Positions 1-5,907 of a stretch of DNA of 9,144 nt are shown piece after piece. Each line of letters opens with the position of its first letter. Positions within the stretch are counted from its first letter, which is position 1. A model generated the notes under the pieces. It was not told the origin of the DNA and made no database searches. It was given only the letters and a program-made list of their open reading frames with translations. The DNA is from Bacteroidales bacterium (lineage in GTDB: Bacteria; Bacteroidota; Bacteroidia; Bacteroidales; GCA-2748055). The DNA lies in NCBI GenBank assembly GCA_023135025.1, contig JAGLTY010000058.1, positions 1 through 9,144 of the forward strand, in the 5' to 3' direction. Both the position numbers and the translations under genes were made by a program.

Positions 1-89
1 TCAAGTGCTTTATTCATGCGCCTGACAATGGCATCACCATAGGGCTCCAGCCAGGGATCATTCTGTATAAGACGGGGATTGTTTATCAT
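1..89 (-). CDS. glgB: 1,4-alpha-glucan branching enzyme, N-terminal fragment
   Basis: This is the first 29 codons of a minus-strand gene that runs off the left edge of the window. Read from the ATG at 89 down to 87, it gives a peptide beginning MINNPRLIQNDPWLEPYGDA. The core xLIxNDPWLEPYxxAI resembles the N-terminus of the branching enzymes of Bacteroidota, which form alpha-1,6 branches during glycogen synthesis. Only the leader segment is present; no GH13 catalytic motif can be checked. The gene diverges from ribF across a 103-base spacer. On the minus strand TACCTTTA (98-105) is one base off the phylum's -7 box, but it lies so close to the ATG that the transcript would be nearly leaderless. 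Identification rests on a short N-terminal match and is moderately secure. Confidence 0.65.
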   Translation of the reverse strand, partial: MINNPRLIQNDPWLEPYGDAIVRRMNKAL

Positions 90-113
90 AGACACACTAA
101 AGGTACATGTTTA

Positions 114-142
114 TTTGAACAGAAAAAGTGTTAATAGAATTG
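114..142 (+). promoter_or_regulatory. candidate promoter for ribF
   Basis: TTTG at 114-117 is followed after 17 bases by TAGAATTG at 135-142, one mismatch from the Bacteroidota -7 consensus TAnnTTTG. A second possible pair is TTG at 140-142 with TAATTTAG at 163-170. Either would start transcription between glgB and ribF. Both matches are imperfect and the region is AT-rich, so this is tentative. Confidence 0.3.
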
Positions 143-192
143 GAGTATATTCGGCTTAGAATTAATTTAGGGACGAATTCGAGCTGGATTTT

Positions 193-1119
193 ATGAAAGT
201 ATGGTTAATAGAAGATTCTTTTTCTTTGAAGCGGCCGGTGGTCACCATTGGAATATTTGATGGTGTCCATACGGGACACCAGTTTATCCTCAATCACCTG
301 AAAGCTCAGGCTGAGGCACACGGGGGTGAGTCGGTGGTGGTAACCCTCTGGCCACATCCGCGCATTGTTCTGAACAAGGAGCTGCACAGTTTTAAATTGC
401 TGCATACCCGTGAGGAGAAGATCAGGGAGATGGAACACCATGGGATCGATCAACTGGTTTTTGTCCCTTTCGATAGGGAGATTGCTTCGCTGACTGCATG
501 TGATTTTGTTCAGAAATACCTGGTGGACAGACTGGGGGTGGAGGTATTGCTGGTTGGCTATGATAACCGGTTCGGCAAGGATCGTAAAGGGGATCCTGAA
601 GGGTTGAGGATGTGTGCAGAAAAGAATAGATTCAGGATTGAAAAACTTCCTGAGTACGATTCAGAACACGGCTTGGTAAGTTCCACTATCATTCGGGAGG
701 CTATTTTGGAAGGTGACCTGAAGAGCGCCAGGAAGATGCTGGGGTACCACTATTATCTATCAGGGAAAATAGTGGAAGGAAATCACATTGGCAGAAAGAT
801 GGGATTCCCCACGGCCAATATTCATCCCCTGGATCCTAATAAACTGATCCCAATGAACGGAGTGTATGCCATTCGAACCGAACTGCGGGGAGAGACTTAC
901 AACGGAATGTTGAACATTGGGTTTCGTCCCACTATCGACAGCGCCATGGCAGTGAAAACCATTGAGGCCCATCTTTTCGGTGTAACCGGCGACTTCTATG
1001 ATGAGGAGGTAGTGATCCACTTTGTAAAAAGGGTAAGGGATGAGATGATATTCAGTGGTATGGATGCATTGAAACAGCAGCTTAAAAAGGACAAAACCAT
1101 AATTCAGAAATTACTGTGA
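193..1119 (+). CDS. ribF: bifunctional riboflavin kinase / FAD synthetase
   Basis: This cytosolic enzyme phosphorylates riboflavin to FMN and then adenylylates FMN to FAD. The 308 residues match the usual length of about 305-320. The N-terminal adenylyltransferase domain (about 1-185) shows GIFDGVHTGH with HxGH at 26-29, TLWPHP at 51-56, GYDNRFG at 122-128 and SSTIIR at 163-168. The C-terminal kinase domain (about 186-305) has GRKMGFPTAN at 200-209, NGVYAIR at 222-228, NIGFRPT at 241-247 and the catalytic-type glutamate in IEAHLF (E258). All expected motifs are present, so both activities are probably intact. The first ATG gives a full N-terminus; no clear Shine-Dalgarno precedes it, which is normal in this phylum. 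Its stop overlaps the start of the next gene by four bases, suggesting cotranscription. No FMN riboswitch was recognised upstream. Confidence 0.96.
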   Translation: MKVWLIEDSFSLKRPVVTIGIFDGVHTGHQFILNHLKAQAEAHGGESVVVTLWPHPRIVLNKELHSFKLLHTREEKIREMEHHGIDQLVFVPFDREIASLTACDFVQKYLVDRLGVEVLLVGYDNRFGKDRKGDPEGLRMCAEKNRFRIEKLPEYDSEHGLVSSTIIREAILEGDLKSARKMLGYHYYLSGKIVEGNHIGRKMGFPTANIHPLDPNKLIPMNGVYAIRTELRGETYNGMLNIGFRPTIDSAMAVKTIEAHLFGVTGDFYDEEVVIHFVKRVRDEMIFSGMDALKQQLKKDKTIIQKLL

Positions 1120-2285
1120 TACAGAACCCCCTTCCATTATTCGTATCGTTACTTATTGTTTTCAGCTTCAATCTTCCGGGACAGGAGGTCGGGGAGAGCG
1201 GTTTTGAACCGGAGGAGTGGTCCGCCATCCAGCAAAGGTGGAGACACTCGCAACCTGTGATCATGATTTCAACGGATTCCGGCACTCAATATTCCGGACA
1301 GCCCATTCATGCTGCAATTGATACCCTCTACCTCTTCCCGGCTACCGGTCTGCCGGTGGGGCCTGACTGGTACAGTAAAGTTCTGCGCATCCCATTCAGC
1401 GATATCGATAAAATCTTGCTTCAGAAAGGAGGGAACAGGGTGACCCGCGCACACAAGTCAGTCAGCCTCCAGGTACCCAAAACCGACAAATATTTTACAC
1501 CCCCTTTCCAGGCTGTTCGAAAAGCTTCCGTATACAGTGATTCCCTGGTACAAGAGCAAAGGTTGGAAGATGCCTTTCCCCATTCAAAGGTGTTGCGGCA
1601 GGCCTTTCCTGACAAACATGTTAGAATATCGTTCGGGCTTGGGTTTGGTGGTGACAGGGCAACCGGTGATGCGGAGAGTGCGCTACGGCTATCACAACTC
1701 CCTGATTCGTACGGCTCATATGGAAATAGTGTTACCGTGGATCTCCTGGATCTCTCCTGGAGGTTTCGTGATCGTCTGATTGTAGGGGGACAACTGCTGG
1801 CAAGGTGCTTCTCCTCTTCCCTGTACGGTAACAACTTTGGGGAGTATGGAGGTACCAGTTACCAATATGATATCTATTTTTTTGAGCACAGGCTCTATGC
1901 TGAATATGCCTTCTTTCATCTGGACCGCTATTTTACACGAAAATATGAGTTGCTGACTGGTGTGGGTTTTTTAATGGGGAAACCGGAGTGGTCTATTTAC
2001 TATAACTATGATGATTTTTCAGATCCGGATTATTTCATTTACGATGAAGTAAAGCAAGCACATGAAGGTTACCTCAAGGGGTTTCAACTCAGAAGTGCTT
2101 TTCACTACTATTTTTTCCCGGGATTTTCATTGTGGACCGGACTGGAGGTAAACCTGTACAAACCATGGGTCATTGAAGCTGTTGAATGGCCAACATCTGA
2201 TCCTGATGCATCTATTTCACTGCAGGAGCATACCCTCAATTTCTCGGGAGTCAGATTTAAGTTCGGGATTGGTATATATCTCTAG
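1116..2285 (+). CDS. predicted outer-membrane beta-barrel protein of unknown function
   Basis: I do not recognise this 389-residue protein. The start is a GTG in a GTGA overlap with the ribF stop; the frame is open upstream only to a TAA at 1083 and holds no other canonical start before it. Residues 5-20 are hydrophobic and end in NLPGQ, consistent with a signal peptide cut near residue 22, although the n-region lacks the usual lysine or arginine. Residues 45-120 are beta-rich (IHAAIDTLYLFP, then IPFSDIDKILLQ) and could be a small SH3-like domain. From about 168 onward there are alternating hydrophobic/polar, aromatic-rich strands (for example RISFGLGFGG, VTVDLLDLSWRF, FQLRSAFHYYFF). The chain ends in a strand closing with an aromatic-rich pattern (VRFKFGIGIYL), typical of outer-membrane barrels. 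A porin-like or surface structural role is inference. Location downstream of ribF gives no clear functional clue. Confidence 0.75.
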   Translation: MIQNPLPLFVSLLIVFSFNLPGQEVGESGFEPEEWSAIQQRWRHSQPVIMISTDSGTQYSGQPIHAAIDTLYLFPATGLPVGPDWYSKVLRIPFSDIDKILLQKGGNRVTRAHKSVSLQVPKTDKYFTPPFQAVRKASVYSDSLVQEQRLEDAFPHSKVLRQAFPDKHVRISFGLGFGGDRATGDAESALRLSQLPDSYGSYGNSVTVDLLDLSWRFRDRLIVGGQLLARCFSSSLYGNNFGEYGGTSYQYDIYFFEHRLYAEYAFFHLDRYFTRKYELLTGVGFLMGKPEWSIYYNYDDFSDPDYFIYDEVKQAHEGYLKGFQLRSAFHYYFFPGFSLWTGLEVNLYKPWVIEAVEWPTSDPDASISLQEHTLNFSGVRFKFGIGIYL

Positions 2286-2300
2286 AAAAGTGTAATTTTG
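2269..2300 (+). promoter_or_regulatory. Bacteroidota-type promoter for ahcY
   Basis: TAATTTTG at 2293-2300 matches the -7 consensus TAnnTTTG exactly. TTG at 2269-2271 serves as a plausible -33 element 21 bases upstream. Transcription would begin near 2303-2304, giving a leader of about 15-25 nt before the ahcY ATG. The -33 part lies inside the 3' end of the preceding barrel gene. The same ten bases TGTAATTTTG recur before greA. Confidence 0.55.
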
Positions 2301-2318
2301 CACTCCAAATTGAAAACG

Positions 2319-3740
2319 ATGGAAACAATGACATATAAAGAGACACTTCCCTACAAAGTGGCCGATATCAGCCTGGCCGAATTTGGAAGGAAAGAGATTG
2401 AGATTGCTGAGAAAGAGATGCCCGGACTGATGTCCATCCGAAGGAAACATGCAGGCGAAAAACCGCTGCAGGGTTCCAGGATCATGGGTTCACTCCATAT
2501 GACCATTCAGACTGCTGTGCTGATTGAAACCCTGGTTGAGCTGGGTGCCGATGTACGCTGGGCCAGCTGTAATATCTTCAGCACCCAGGACCATGCCGCT
2601 GCTGCCATTGCTGCTGCCGGAGTTCCAGTATTTGCATGGAAAGGGGAGACCCTCGAAGAGTACTGGTGGTGCACCGCCCAGGCATTGAATTTTCCGGAAG
2701 GAAACGGGCCTAACATGATTGTGGATGATGGAGGCGATGCCACACTGCTGGTCCATAAAGGTTACGAAGCTGAGGATGATACCACTGTGCTGGATGTGAA
2801 AGCCTCGAGCCATGAAGAGGCGGTGATTTACGACACACTTAAAGGGATCCTGGCTGAAGATCGTGGAAGATGGCACAGGGTTGTACCCGGTATCAAAGGG
2901 GTGTCTGAAGAGACCACCACCGGTGTGCATCGCCTCTACCAGATGATGGAGCAGGGTAAATTACTCTTCCCGGCCATCAATGTAAACGATTCTGTTACCA
3001 AATCGAAATTTGATAACCTCTATGGATGCCGTGAGTCGCTGGCCGATGGTATCAAGCGCGCTACCGATGTAATGGTGGCCGGAAAGGTTGTTGTGATTGC
3101 CGGTTACGGCGATGTGGGTAAAGGATGTGCACACTCGATGAAATCCTATGGTGCCAGGGTGATCGTCACAGAAATCGACCCCATTTGTGCGCTGCAGGCC
3201 GCCATGGAAGGTTTTGAAGTAAACACCATGGAAGAAGCTATTAAGCAGGGAAATATTTTCGTTACCACCACCGGGAACAAGGATGTGATCACTGCAGGTC
3301 ATATGGCTGCCATGAAGGACCAGGCCATTGTCTGTAACATCGGCCATTTCGACAATGAGATTCAGGTTTCGCAGCTGGAGGGCTGGAAAGGGATCCGCAA
3401 GATCAACATCAAACCGCAGGTGGACAAGTTCCTTTACGAAGATGGCCATGCCATTTTCCTGTTGGCCGAAGGCAGGCTTGTAAACCTGGGTTGCGCCACC
3501 GGTCACCCATCTTTTGTAATGAGTAACTCATTCTCAAACCAGACCCTTGCACAGCTTGAGTTATGGAAGAACGACTATGAGATAGATGTTTATATGCTTC
3601 CCAAGCACCTCGATGAGGAGGTAGCCAGGCTGCACCTGGAACAACTTGGAGTGAACCTGACCACCCTTACACCGGAGCAGGCTGAATACCTGGGAGTAAA
3701 AGTTGAGGGGCCCTACAAACCCGAACATTACAGGTATTAA
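2319..3740 (+). CDS. ahcY: adenosylhomocysteinase (SAH hydrolase)
   Basis: This NAD-dependent cytosolic enzyme splits S-adenosylhomocysteine into adenosine and homocysteine, removing the inhibitory product of SAM-dependent methylation. From this start it has 473 residues, the long bacterial form; a 40-residue insert relative to shorter homologues lies around 150-190. Visible signatures are [11 protein letters not shown] (about 88-98), DDGGDATLL (136-144), EETTTGVH (197-204), the substrate-site KFDN (230-233), the NAD-binding GYGDVGKG (262-269), NIGHFDNE (340-347) and the C-terminal KPEHYRY that closes the cofactor pocket of a partner subunit. The frame extends upstream to a TTG at 2298, but that codon lies inside the predicted -7 box, so the start is more likely the ATG at 2319 (METMTYKET) or at 2328 (MTYKET); the choice between the two is uncertain. 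It appears to be a single-gene transcript. No SAH or SAM riboswitch fits in the short leader. Confidence 0.97.
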   Translation: METMTYKETLPYKVADISLAEFGRKEIEIAEKEMPGLMSIRRKHAGEKPLQGSRIMGSLHMTIQTAVLIETLVELGADVRWASCNIFSTQDHAAAAIAAAGVPVFAWKGETLEEYWWCTAQALNFPEGNGPNMIVDDGGDATLLVHKGYEAEDDTTVLDVKASSHEEAVIYDTLKGILAEDRGRWHRVVPGIKGVSEETTTGVHRLYQMMEQGKLLFPAINVNDSVTKSKFDNLYGCRESLADGIKRATDVMVAGKVVVIAGYGDVGKGCAHSMKSYGARVIVTEIDPICALQAAMEGFEVNTMEEAIKQGNIFVTTTGNKDVITAGHMAAMKDQAIVCNIGHFDNEIQVSQLEGWKGIRKINIKPQVDKFLYEDGHAIFLLAEGRLVNLGCATGHPSFVMSNSFSNQTLAQLELWKNDYEIDVYMLPKHLDEEVARLHLEQLGVNLTTLTPEQAEYLGVKVEGPYKPEHYRY

Positions 3741-3744
3741 GCTC

Positions 3745-3813
3745 AATAGTATTCGTTCCTCACTGAAATCTGCAGCCCAGCTACAGATTATAGGTTTCGG
3801 ACCGAACACTATT
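3745..3813. terminator. long imperfect inverted repeat after ahcY, possible bidirectional terminator
   Basis: AATAGTATTCGTTCC (3745-3759) pairs with GGACCGAACACTATT (3799-3813) at 13 of 15 positions. Nested inside, AATCTG (3767-3772) pairs perfectly with CAGATT (3784-3789) around an 11-base loop. It begins five bases after the ahcY stop, between convergent genes, so termination of one or both transcripts is the simplest reading. No immediate T tract follows on the plus strand, so it is not a canonical intrinsic terminator. Confidence 0.35.
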
Positions 3814-3872
3814 TAGCTGCAGTAAGCCTATTTAATCCTTCTCTGATTTTTCTTTGCGAGATGATATGCGTT

Positions 3873-3906
3873 TACGAAGCCTACAATTCGTAGTTTATTA
3901 CGAATT
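3873..3906. repeat. overlapping alternative hairpins in the ahcY-lipoprotein spacer
   Basis: TACGAA (3873-3878), TTCGTA (3887-3892) and TACGAA (3899-3904) alternate. The middle copy can pair with either neighbour: a 6-bp stem on the left or an 8-bp stem on the right (AATTCGTA 3885-3892 with TACGAATT 3899-3906, 6-base loop). It sits 28 bases past the stop codon of the minus-strand lipoprotein gene. Neither side is followed by a clear T run. Function unknown; it may shape the 3' end of that transcript. Confidence 0.4.
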
Positions 3907-3934
3907 TAAGCGAGTATACATACACTATCGAGCC

Positions 3935-4372
3935 CTAGTTGGTTATGAGAAGAATATTCCCCTGTATGGCCGTGCGATATTCCACTAGCGGAAATTCGGC
4001 CGGACCTGAATTTGGATAGGCGCCGTTCACCAATACATAGGTGGAGCTACATTTGGGACATTCAAAAACACCTATGAAATCTTCATCTTCCACTACTGCT
4101 TCATCATGTTCAGGGTATTCGGTACAGGTCAGGTCATAGGCATGAAAGAGCAGGTCAGCTTCCCGGTACAGTACAATACCGCTGTATCCTTCGTTGGGAA
4201 TAATTTTTGTAGTGCCGATTCCCATGCTGCCCAGTTCAGCATATATATCGAGGTCAACATAAACCTTAACATAAGGAATAATTTGTCCACGGTTGGTTTC
4301 ACAGGAGGGAGCGATCACTGCTGAAAGCAGCAGAACTATTAATAATGAGAATATATGAAGGCGTTTTGCCAT
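3935..4372 (-). CDS. predicted lipoprotein with a degenerate Rieske-like domain
   Basis: This 145-residue protein starts MAKRLHIF, with a basic n-region, a hydrophobic stretch at about 7-21 and a possible lipobox ending at C24 (APSC), so export and lipid attachment are likely. The C-terminal half resembles the cluster-binding region of Rieske proteins: CTEYPEH at 83-89, then CPKCSSTY at 105-112 and GPAEFPLVEYRT at 123-134, matching the Rieske order CTH, CPxHGSxF, GPAxxPLxxY. In canonical Rieske sites the second residue of each ligand pair is histidine. Here those positions are E85 and C108, leaving C83, C105 and C108 plus a nearby H89. A normal histidine-coordinated 2Fe-2S cluster is therefore unlikely; zinc, another iron site or a purely structural fold are possible. 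Similarity to Rieske domains is my pattern reading, not a search result. The gene diverges from the next one across an 84-base spacer with a palindrome. Confidence 0.75.
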   Translation of the reverse strand: MAKRLHIFSLLIVLLLSAVIAPSCETNRGQIIPYVKVYVDLDIYAELGSMGIGTTKIIPNEGYSGIVLYREADLLFHAYDLTCTEYPEHDEAVVEDEDFIGVFECPKCSSTYVLVNGAYPNSGPAEFPLVEYRTAIQGNILLITN

Positions 4373-4380
4373 TTAGCAAC

Positions 4381-4414
4381 AAAAGTACGAAAATTGACTA
4401 TTTTTTGTACTTTT
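4381..4414. promoter_or_regulatory. palindrome in divergent promoter region
   Basis: AAAAGTAC (4381-4388) and GTACTTTT (4407-4414) are perfect inverted copies. The dyad extends inward through a G-T position and four A-T pairs to 13 bp with an 8-base centre. It lies between the divergent lipoprotein and small membrane protein genes. On the minus strand the left arm contains TACTTTTG (4387-4380), an exact TAnnTTTG -7 box for the lipoprotein gene, although only 7 bases from its ATG. On the plus strand the right arm contains TACTTTTA (4408-4415), one mismatch. An operator covering both promoters is a reasonable inference; chance symmetry in AT-rich DNA is the alternative. Confidence 0.45.
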
Positions 4415-4456
4415 AACTCTTGAACGTAACTATTATTGCTTAATTGCGACTGAAAG

Positions 4457-4942
4457 ATGGATTTTGAAATAGGTAACATACTCTATATAGTCATTACCCT
4501 TGTAGTGGTGATAGTGGGTTTGATGGGGAGGAAGAAAAAGCCGGCTGGGGGTACCGGTGAACCGGGAAGTGAGGCGCAGCCCGGTTTTATGGAGAACCTT
4601 GAGCGTGTTTTGAAGATGGGACAGGAGGAGTCCCTGGTTGCTGACGTGGAGCCATTTGAAGAGGATTTGCCGGTTGAGGAGAGCGCACAGGTGCCGGCGG
4701 CGGAATCGGTCAGTGATGTTATGAAGAGAACAGGCATTATGGATGATTATGATCGGATCATGAACCGTCGTACCGATGGGGATCCGGATCTTATCATGGC
4801 AGAGGGGGTACGCACGACCGAGGCTATGGAGGTGGTTGATCTTGATTACATACCGGGTACCGACTATTTTGAAATTGTCAAAGATTTTGATGCGGGGACG
4901 GCGGTTGTTTACTCTGCCATCATCAATCGACTTGATTATTAG
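4457..4942 (+). CDS. conserved small single-pass membrane protein, function unknown
   Basis: The 161-residue product has one transmembrane helix at about 7-24, followed by RKKK, which places the rest in the cytoplasm by the positive-inside rule. Residues 27-90 are low-complexity, rich in Pro, Gly and Glu, and probably disordered. The last 20 residues form a compact motif (FDAGTAVVYSAIINR) that I associate with hypothetical proteins of Bacteroidota ending in a similar xAVIYSEILNR sequence; no function is known to me. Overall it looks like a membrane anchor, an acidic flexible linker and a short C-terminal interaction motif. It precedes greA by 83 bases but a separate greA promoter is apparent, so a functional link is not implied. 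The ATG is the only sensible start, just before the hydrophobic segment; no Shine-Dalgarno is seen. Confidence 0.75.
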   Translation: MDFEIGNILYIVITLVVVIVGLMGRKKKPAGGTGEPGSEAQPGFMENLERVLKMGQEESLVADVEPFEEDLPVEESAQVPAAESVSDVMKRTGIMDDYDRIMNRRTDGDPDLIMAEGVRTTEAMEVVDLDYIPGTDYFEIVKDFDAGTAVVYSAIINRLDY

Positions 4943-4960
4943 GTTTTTTTTGTAATTTTG
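4932..4960 (+). promoter_or_regulatory. Bacteroidota-type promoter for greA
   Basis: TAATTTTG at 4953-4960 is an exact TAnnTTTG -7 box, and TTG at 4932-4934 is a possible -33 element 18 bases upstream, inside the last codons of the preceding gene. Transcription would start near 4967, leaving a leader of about 60 nt before greA. Confidence 0.5.
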
Positions 4961-4965
4961 TATTT

Positions 4966-5003
4966 GAAGAGTTCCGGTGTATGCGGAATTCTTTTTGTTT
5001 TTG
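4966..5003 (+). terminator. hairpin with T-rich tail in the greA leader
   Basis: A 10-bp stem forms between 4966-4975 and 4985-4994, with two G-U pairs; its core is AGAGTTCC against GGAATTCT, with a 9-base loop. The run TTGTTTTTG follows. It has the form of an intrinsic terminator. It may simply end the upstream membrane-protein transcript, but since the predicted greA start site falls near 4967 it would also be the first structure of the greA mRNA and could act as an attenuator. Confidence 0.5.
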
Positions 5004-5011
5004 TTATTTAC

Positions 5012-5017
5012 AGGAGG
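5012..5017 (+). promoter_or_regulatory. strong Shine-Dalgarno of greA
   Basis: AGGAGG lies 8 bases before the ATG at 5026. It is the only near-perfect ribosome binding site in the window and decides the greA start, excluding the earlier in-frame ATG at 4981, which lies inside the leader hairpin. Confidence 0.85.
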
Positions 5018-5025
5018 AAATTGTT

Positions 5026-5499
5026 ATGGCACAAGCTTCATATATAACAGAGGAGGGACTGGCCAATCTGAAAAAGGATTTGGAACAGTTGATTACTGTA
5101 GAAAGGCCGGCCATTTCGCAACAGATTGCTGAGGCCAGGGACAAAGGTGACCTGTCCGAAAATGCTGAATACGATGCGGCCAAGGAAGCGCAGGGTTTAC
5201 TGGAGATGAGAATCGCCAAGATGGAGGATATGGTGGCCAATGCCAGAATCATCGATGAATCTAAGATTGACACCTCACAGGTGCAAATTTTCAATAAGGT
5301 AAAGATCAAGAACACAAAGAATAACAAGCAGGTTGAGTATATGCTGGTCTCTGAGAGTGAAGCGGATATCAAAAACGGAAAAATCTCTGTAGCAACACCT
5401 ATTGCAAAAGGATTGCTGGGTAAAAAAGTTGGAGATGTGGTTGATATCAAGGTTCCATCAGGTCTGATGTCGTTCGAGATTATTGAGATTTCTCTATAA
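5026..5499 (+). CDS. greA: transcription elongation factor GreA
   Basis: GreA enters the secondary channel of RNA polymerase and stimulates cleavage of backtracked RNA, rescuing stalled complexes. The 157-residue product is of standard length. The N-terminal coiled coil (about 8-75) carries the tip motif GDLSENAEYDAAKE with the conserved acidic residues D42 and E45 that assist metal binding in the polymerase active site. The C-terminal FKBP-like domain (about 81-157) contains ISVATPIAKGLLGKKVGD and VPSG, typical of GreA rather than GreB. The start at 5026 follows a strong AGGAGG; beginning upstream at 4981 would add a 15-residue Cys/Phe-rich extension that does not fit the family. Ten bases separate it from the HIT gene, so they are probably cotranscribed. 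The leader hairpin suggests transcriptional control. Confidence 0.96.
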   Translation: MAQASYITEEGLANLKKDLEQLITVERPAISQQIAEARDKGDLSENAEYDAAKEAQGLLEMRIAKMEDMVANARIIDESKIDTSQVQIFNKVKIKNTKNNKQVEYMLVSESEADIKNGKISVATPIAKGLLGKKVGDVVDIKVPSGLMSFEIIEISL

Positions 5500-5509
5500 T
5501 CATTGAGCT

Positions 5510-5905
5510 ATGGCTACTATTTTTTCAAAGATTATCGCGGGAGAGATCCCATCCTACCGCATCCATGAGGATGACCGGTATTATGCTTTCCTTGATATTA
5601 ATCCACTGGCTGAAGGGCATACACTGGTGATCCCTAAAGTGGAAACCGATTACCTGTTCGATCTGGAGGATGACCTGCTGGCCGATATGATGGTATTTGC
5701 AAAAAAGGTGGCACTGGCGATTGACCAGACCATGGCCTGTAAAAGGGTTGGAGTGGCTGTTCTTGGACTGGAGGTCCCTCATGCCCATATTCATCTTATA
5801 CCCATCAATAACCTGCATGATATCGAGTTCAGCAGGCCGAAACTAAAATTTTCAGATAAGGAGTTCAGGGTCACTGCCGAGAAGATTTCAGCAGCCATGA
5901 AGTAG
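5510..5905 (+). CDS. HIT-family nucleotide hydrolase (HINT-like)
   Basis: HIT proteins are small dimeric cytosolic enzymes that hydrolyse nucleoside phosphoramidates or dinucleoside polyphosphates through a histidine nucleophile. In this 131-residue protein the N-terminal IFSKIIAGEIPSYRI (4-18), FLDINPLAEGHTLVIPK (27-43) and the triad motif HAHIHL (91-96, middle His93 as nucleophile) are all present. The length and N-terminus fit the HINT branch better than galactose-1-phosphate uridylyltransferase or Fhit. The natural substrate cannot be read from sequence. It follows greA by 10 bases without its own evident promoter. Its stop is two bases from that of the opposing ruvC, leaving no room for a separate terminator. 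Confidence 0.93.
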   Translation: MATIFSKIIAGEIPSYRIHEDDRYYAFLDINPLAEGHTLVIPKVETDYLFDLEDDLLADMMVFAKKVALAIDQTMACKRVGVAVLGLEVPHAHIHLIPINNLHDIEFSRPKLKFSDKEFRVTAEKISAAMK

Positions 5906-5907
5906 CT

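Noticed and set aside
143..192. FMN riboswitch before ribF
   Set aside because: None of the conserved FMN-element helices can be found in the 103-base spacer, and the gene is not a transporter or biosynthetic ribDE cluster.
2301..2318. SAH or SAM riboswitch before ahcY
   Set aside because: The predicted leader is only about 15-25 nt, too short, and no matching structure is seen.
3815..3934. Small RNA or tRNA gene in the ahcY-lipoprotein spacer
   Set aside because: No cloverleaf, no promoter with both boxes and no terminator with a T run could be found; only short hairpins are visible.
4981..5025. Upstream in-frame ATG giving a 15-residue extension of GreA or a leader peptide
   Set aside because: It lies in the leader hairpin, has no ribosome site and yields a sequence foreign to the family, while the ATG at 5026 has a strong AGGAGG.
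4990..5450. Long open frames antisense to greA, ahcY, serS and the barrel gene
   Set aside because: They mirror well-conserved genes, have no recognisable domains or ribosome sites, and are expected shadows.
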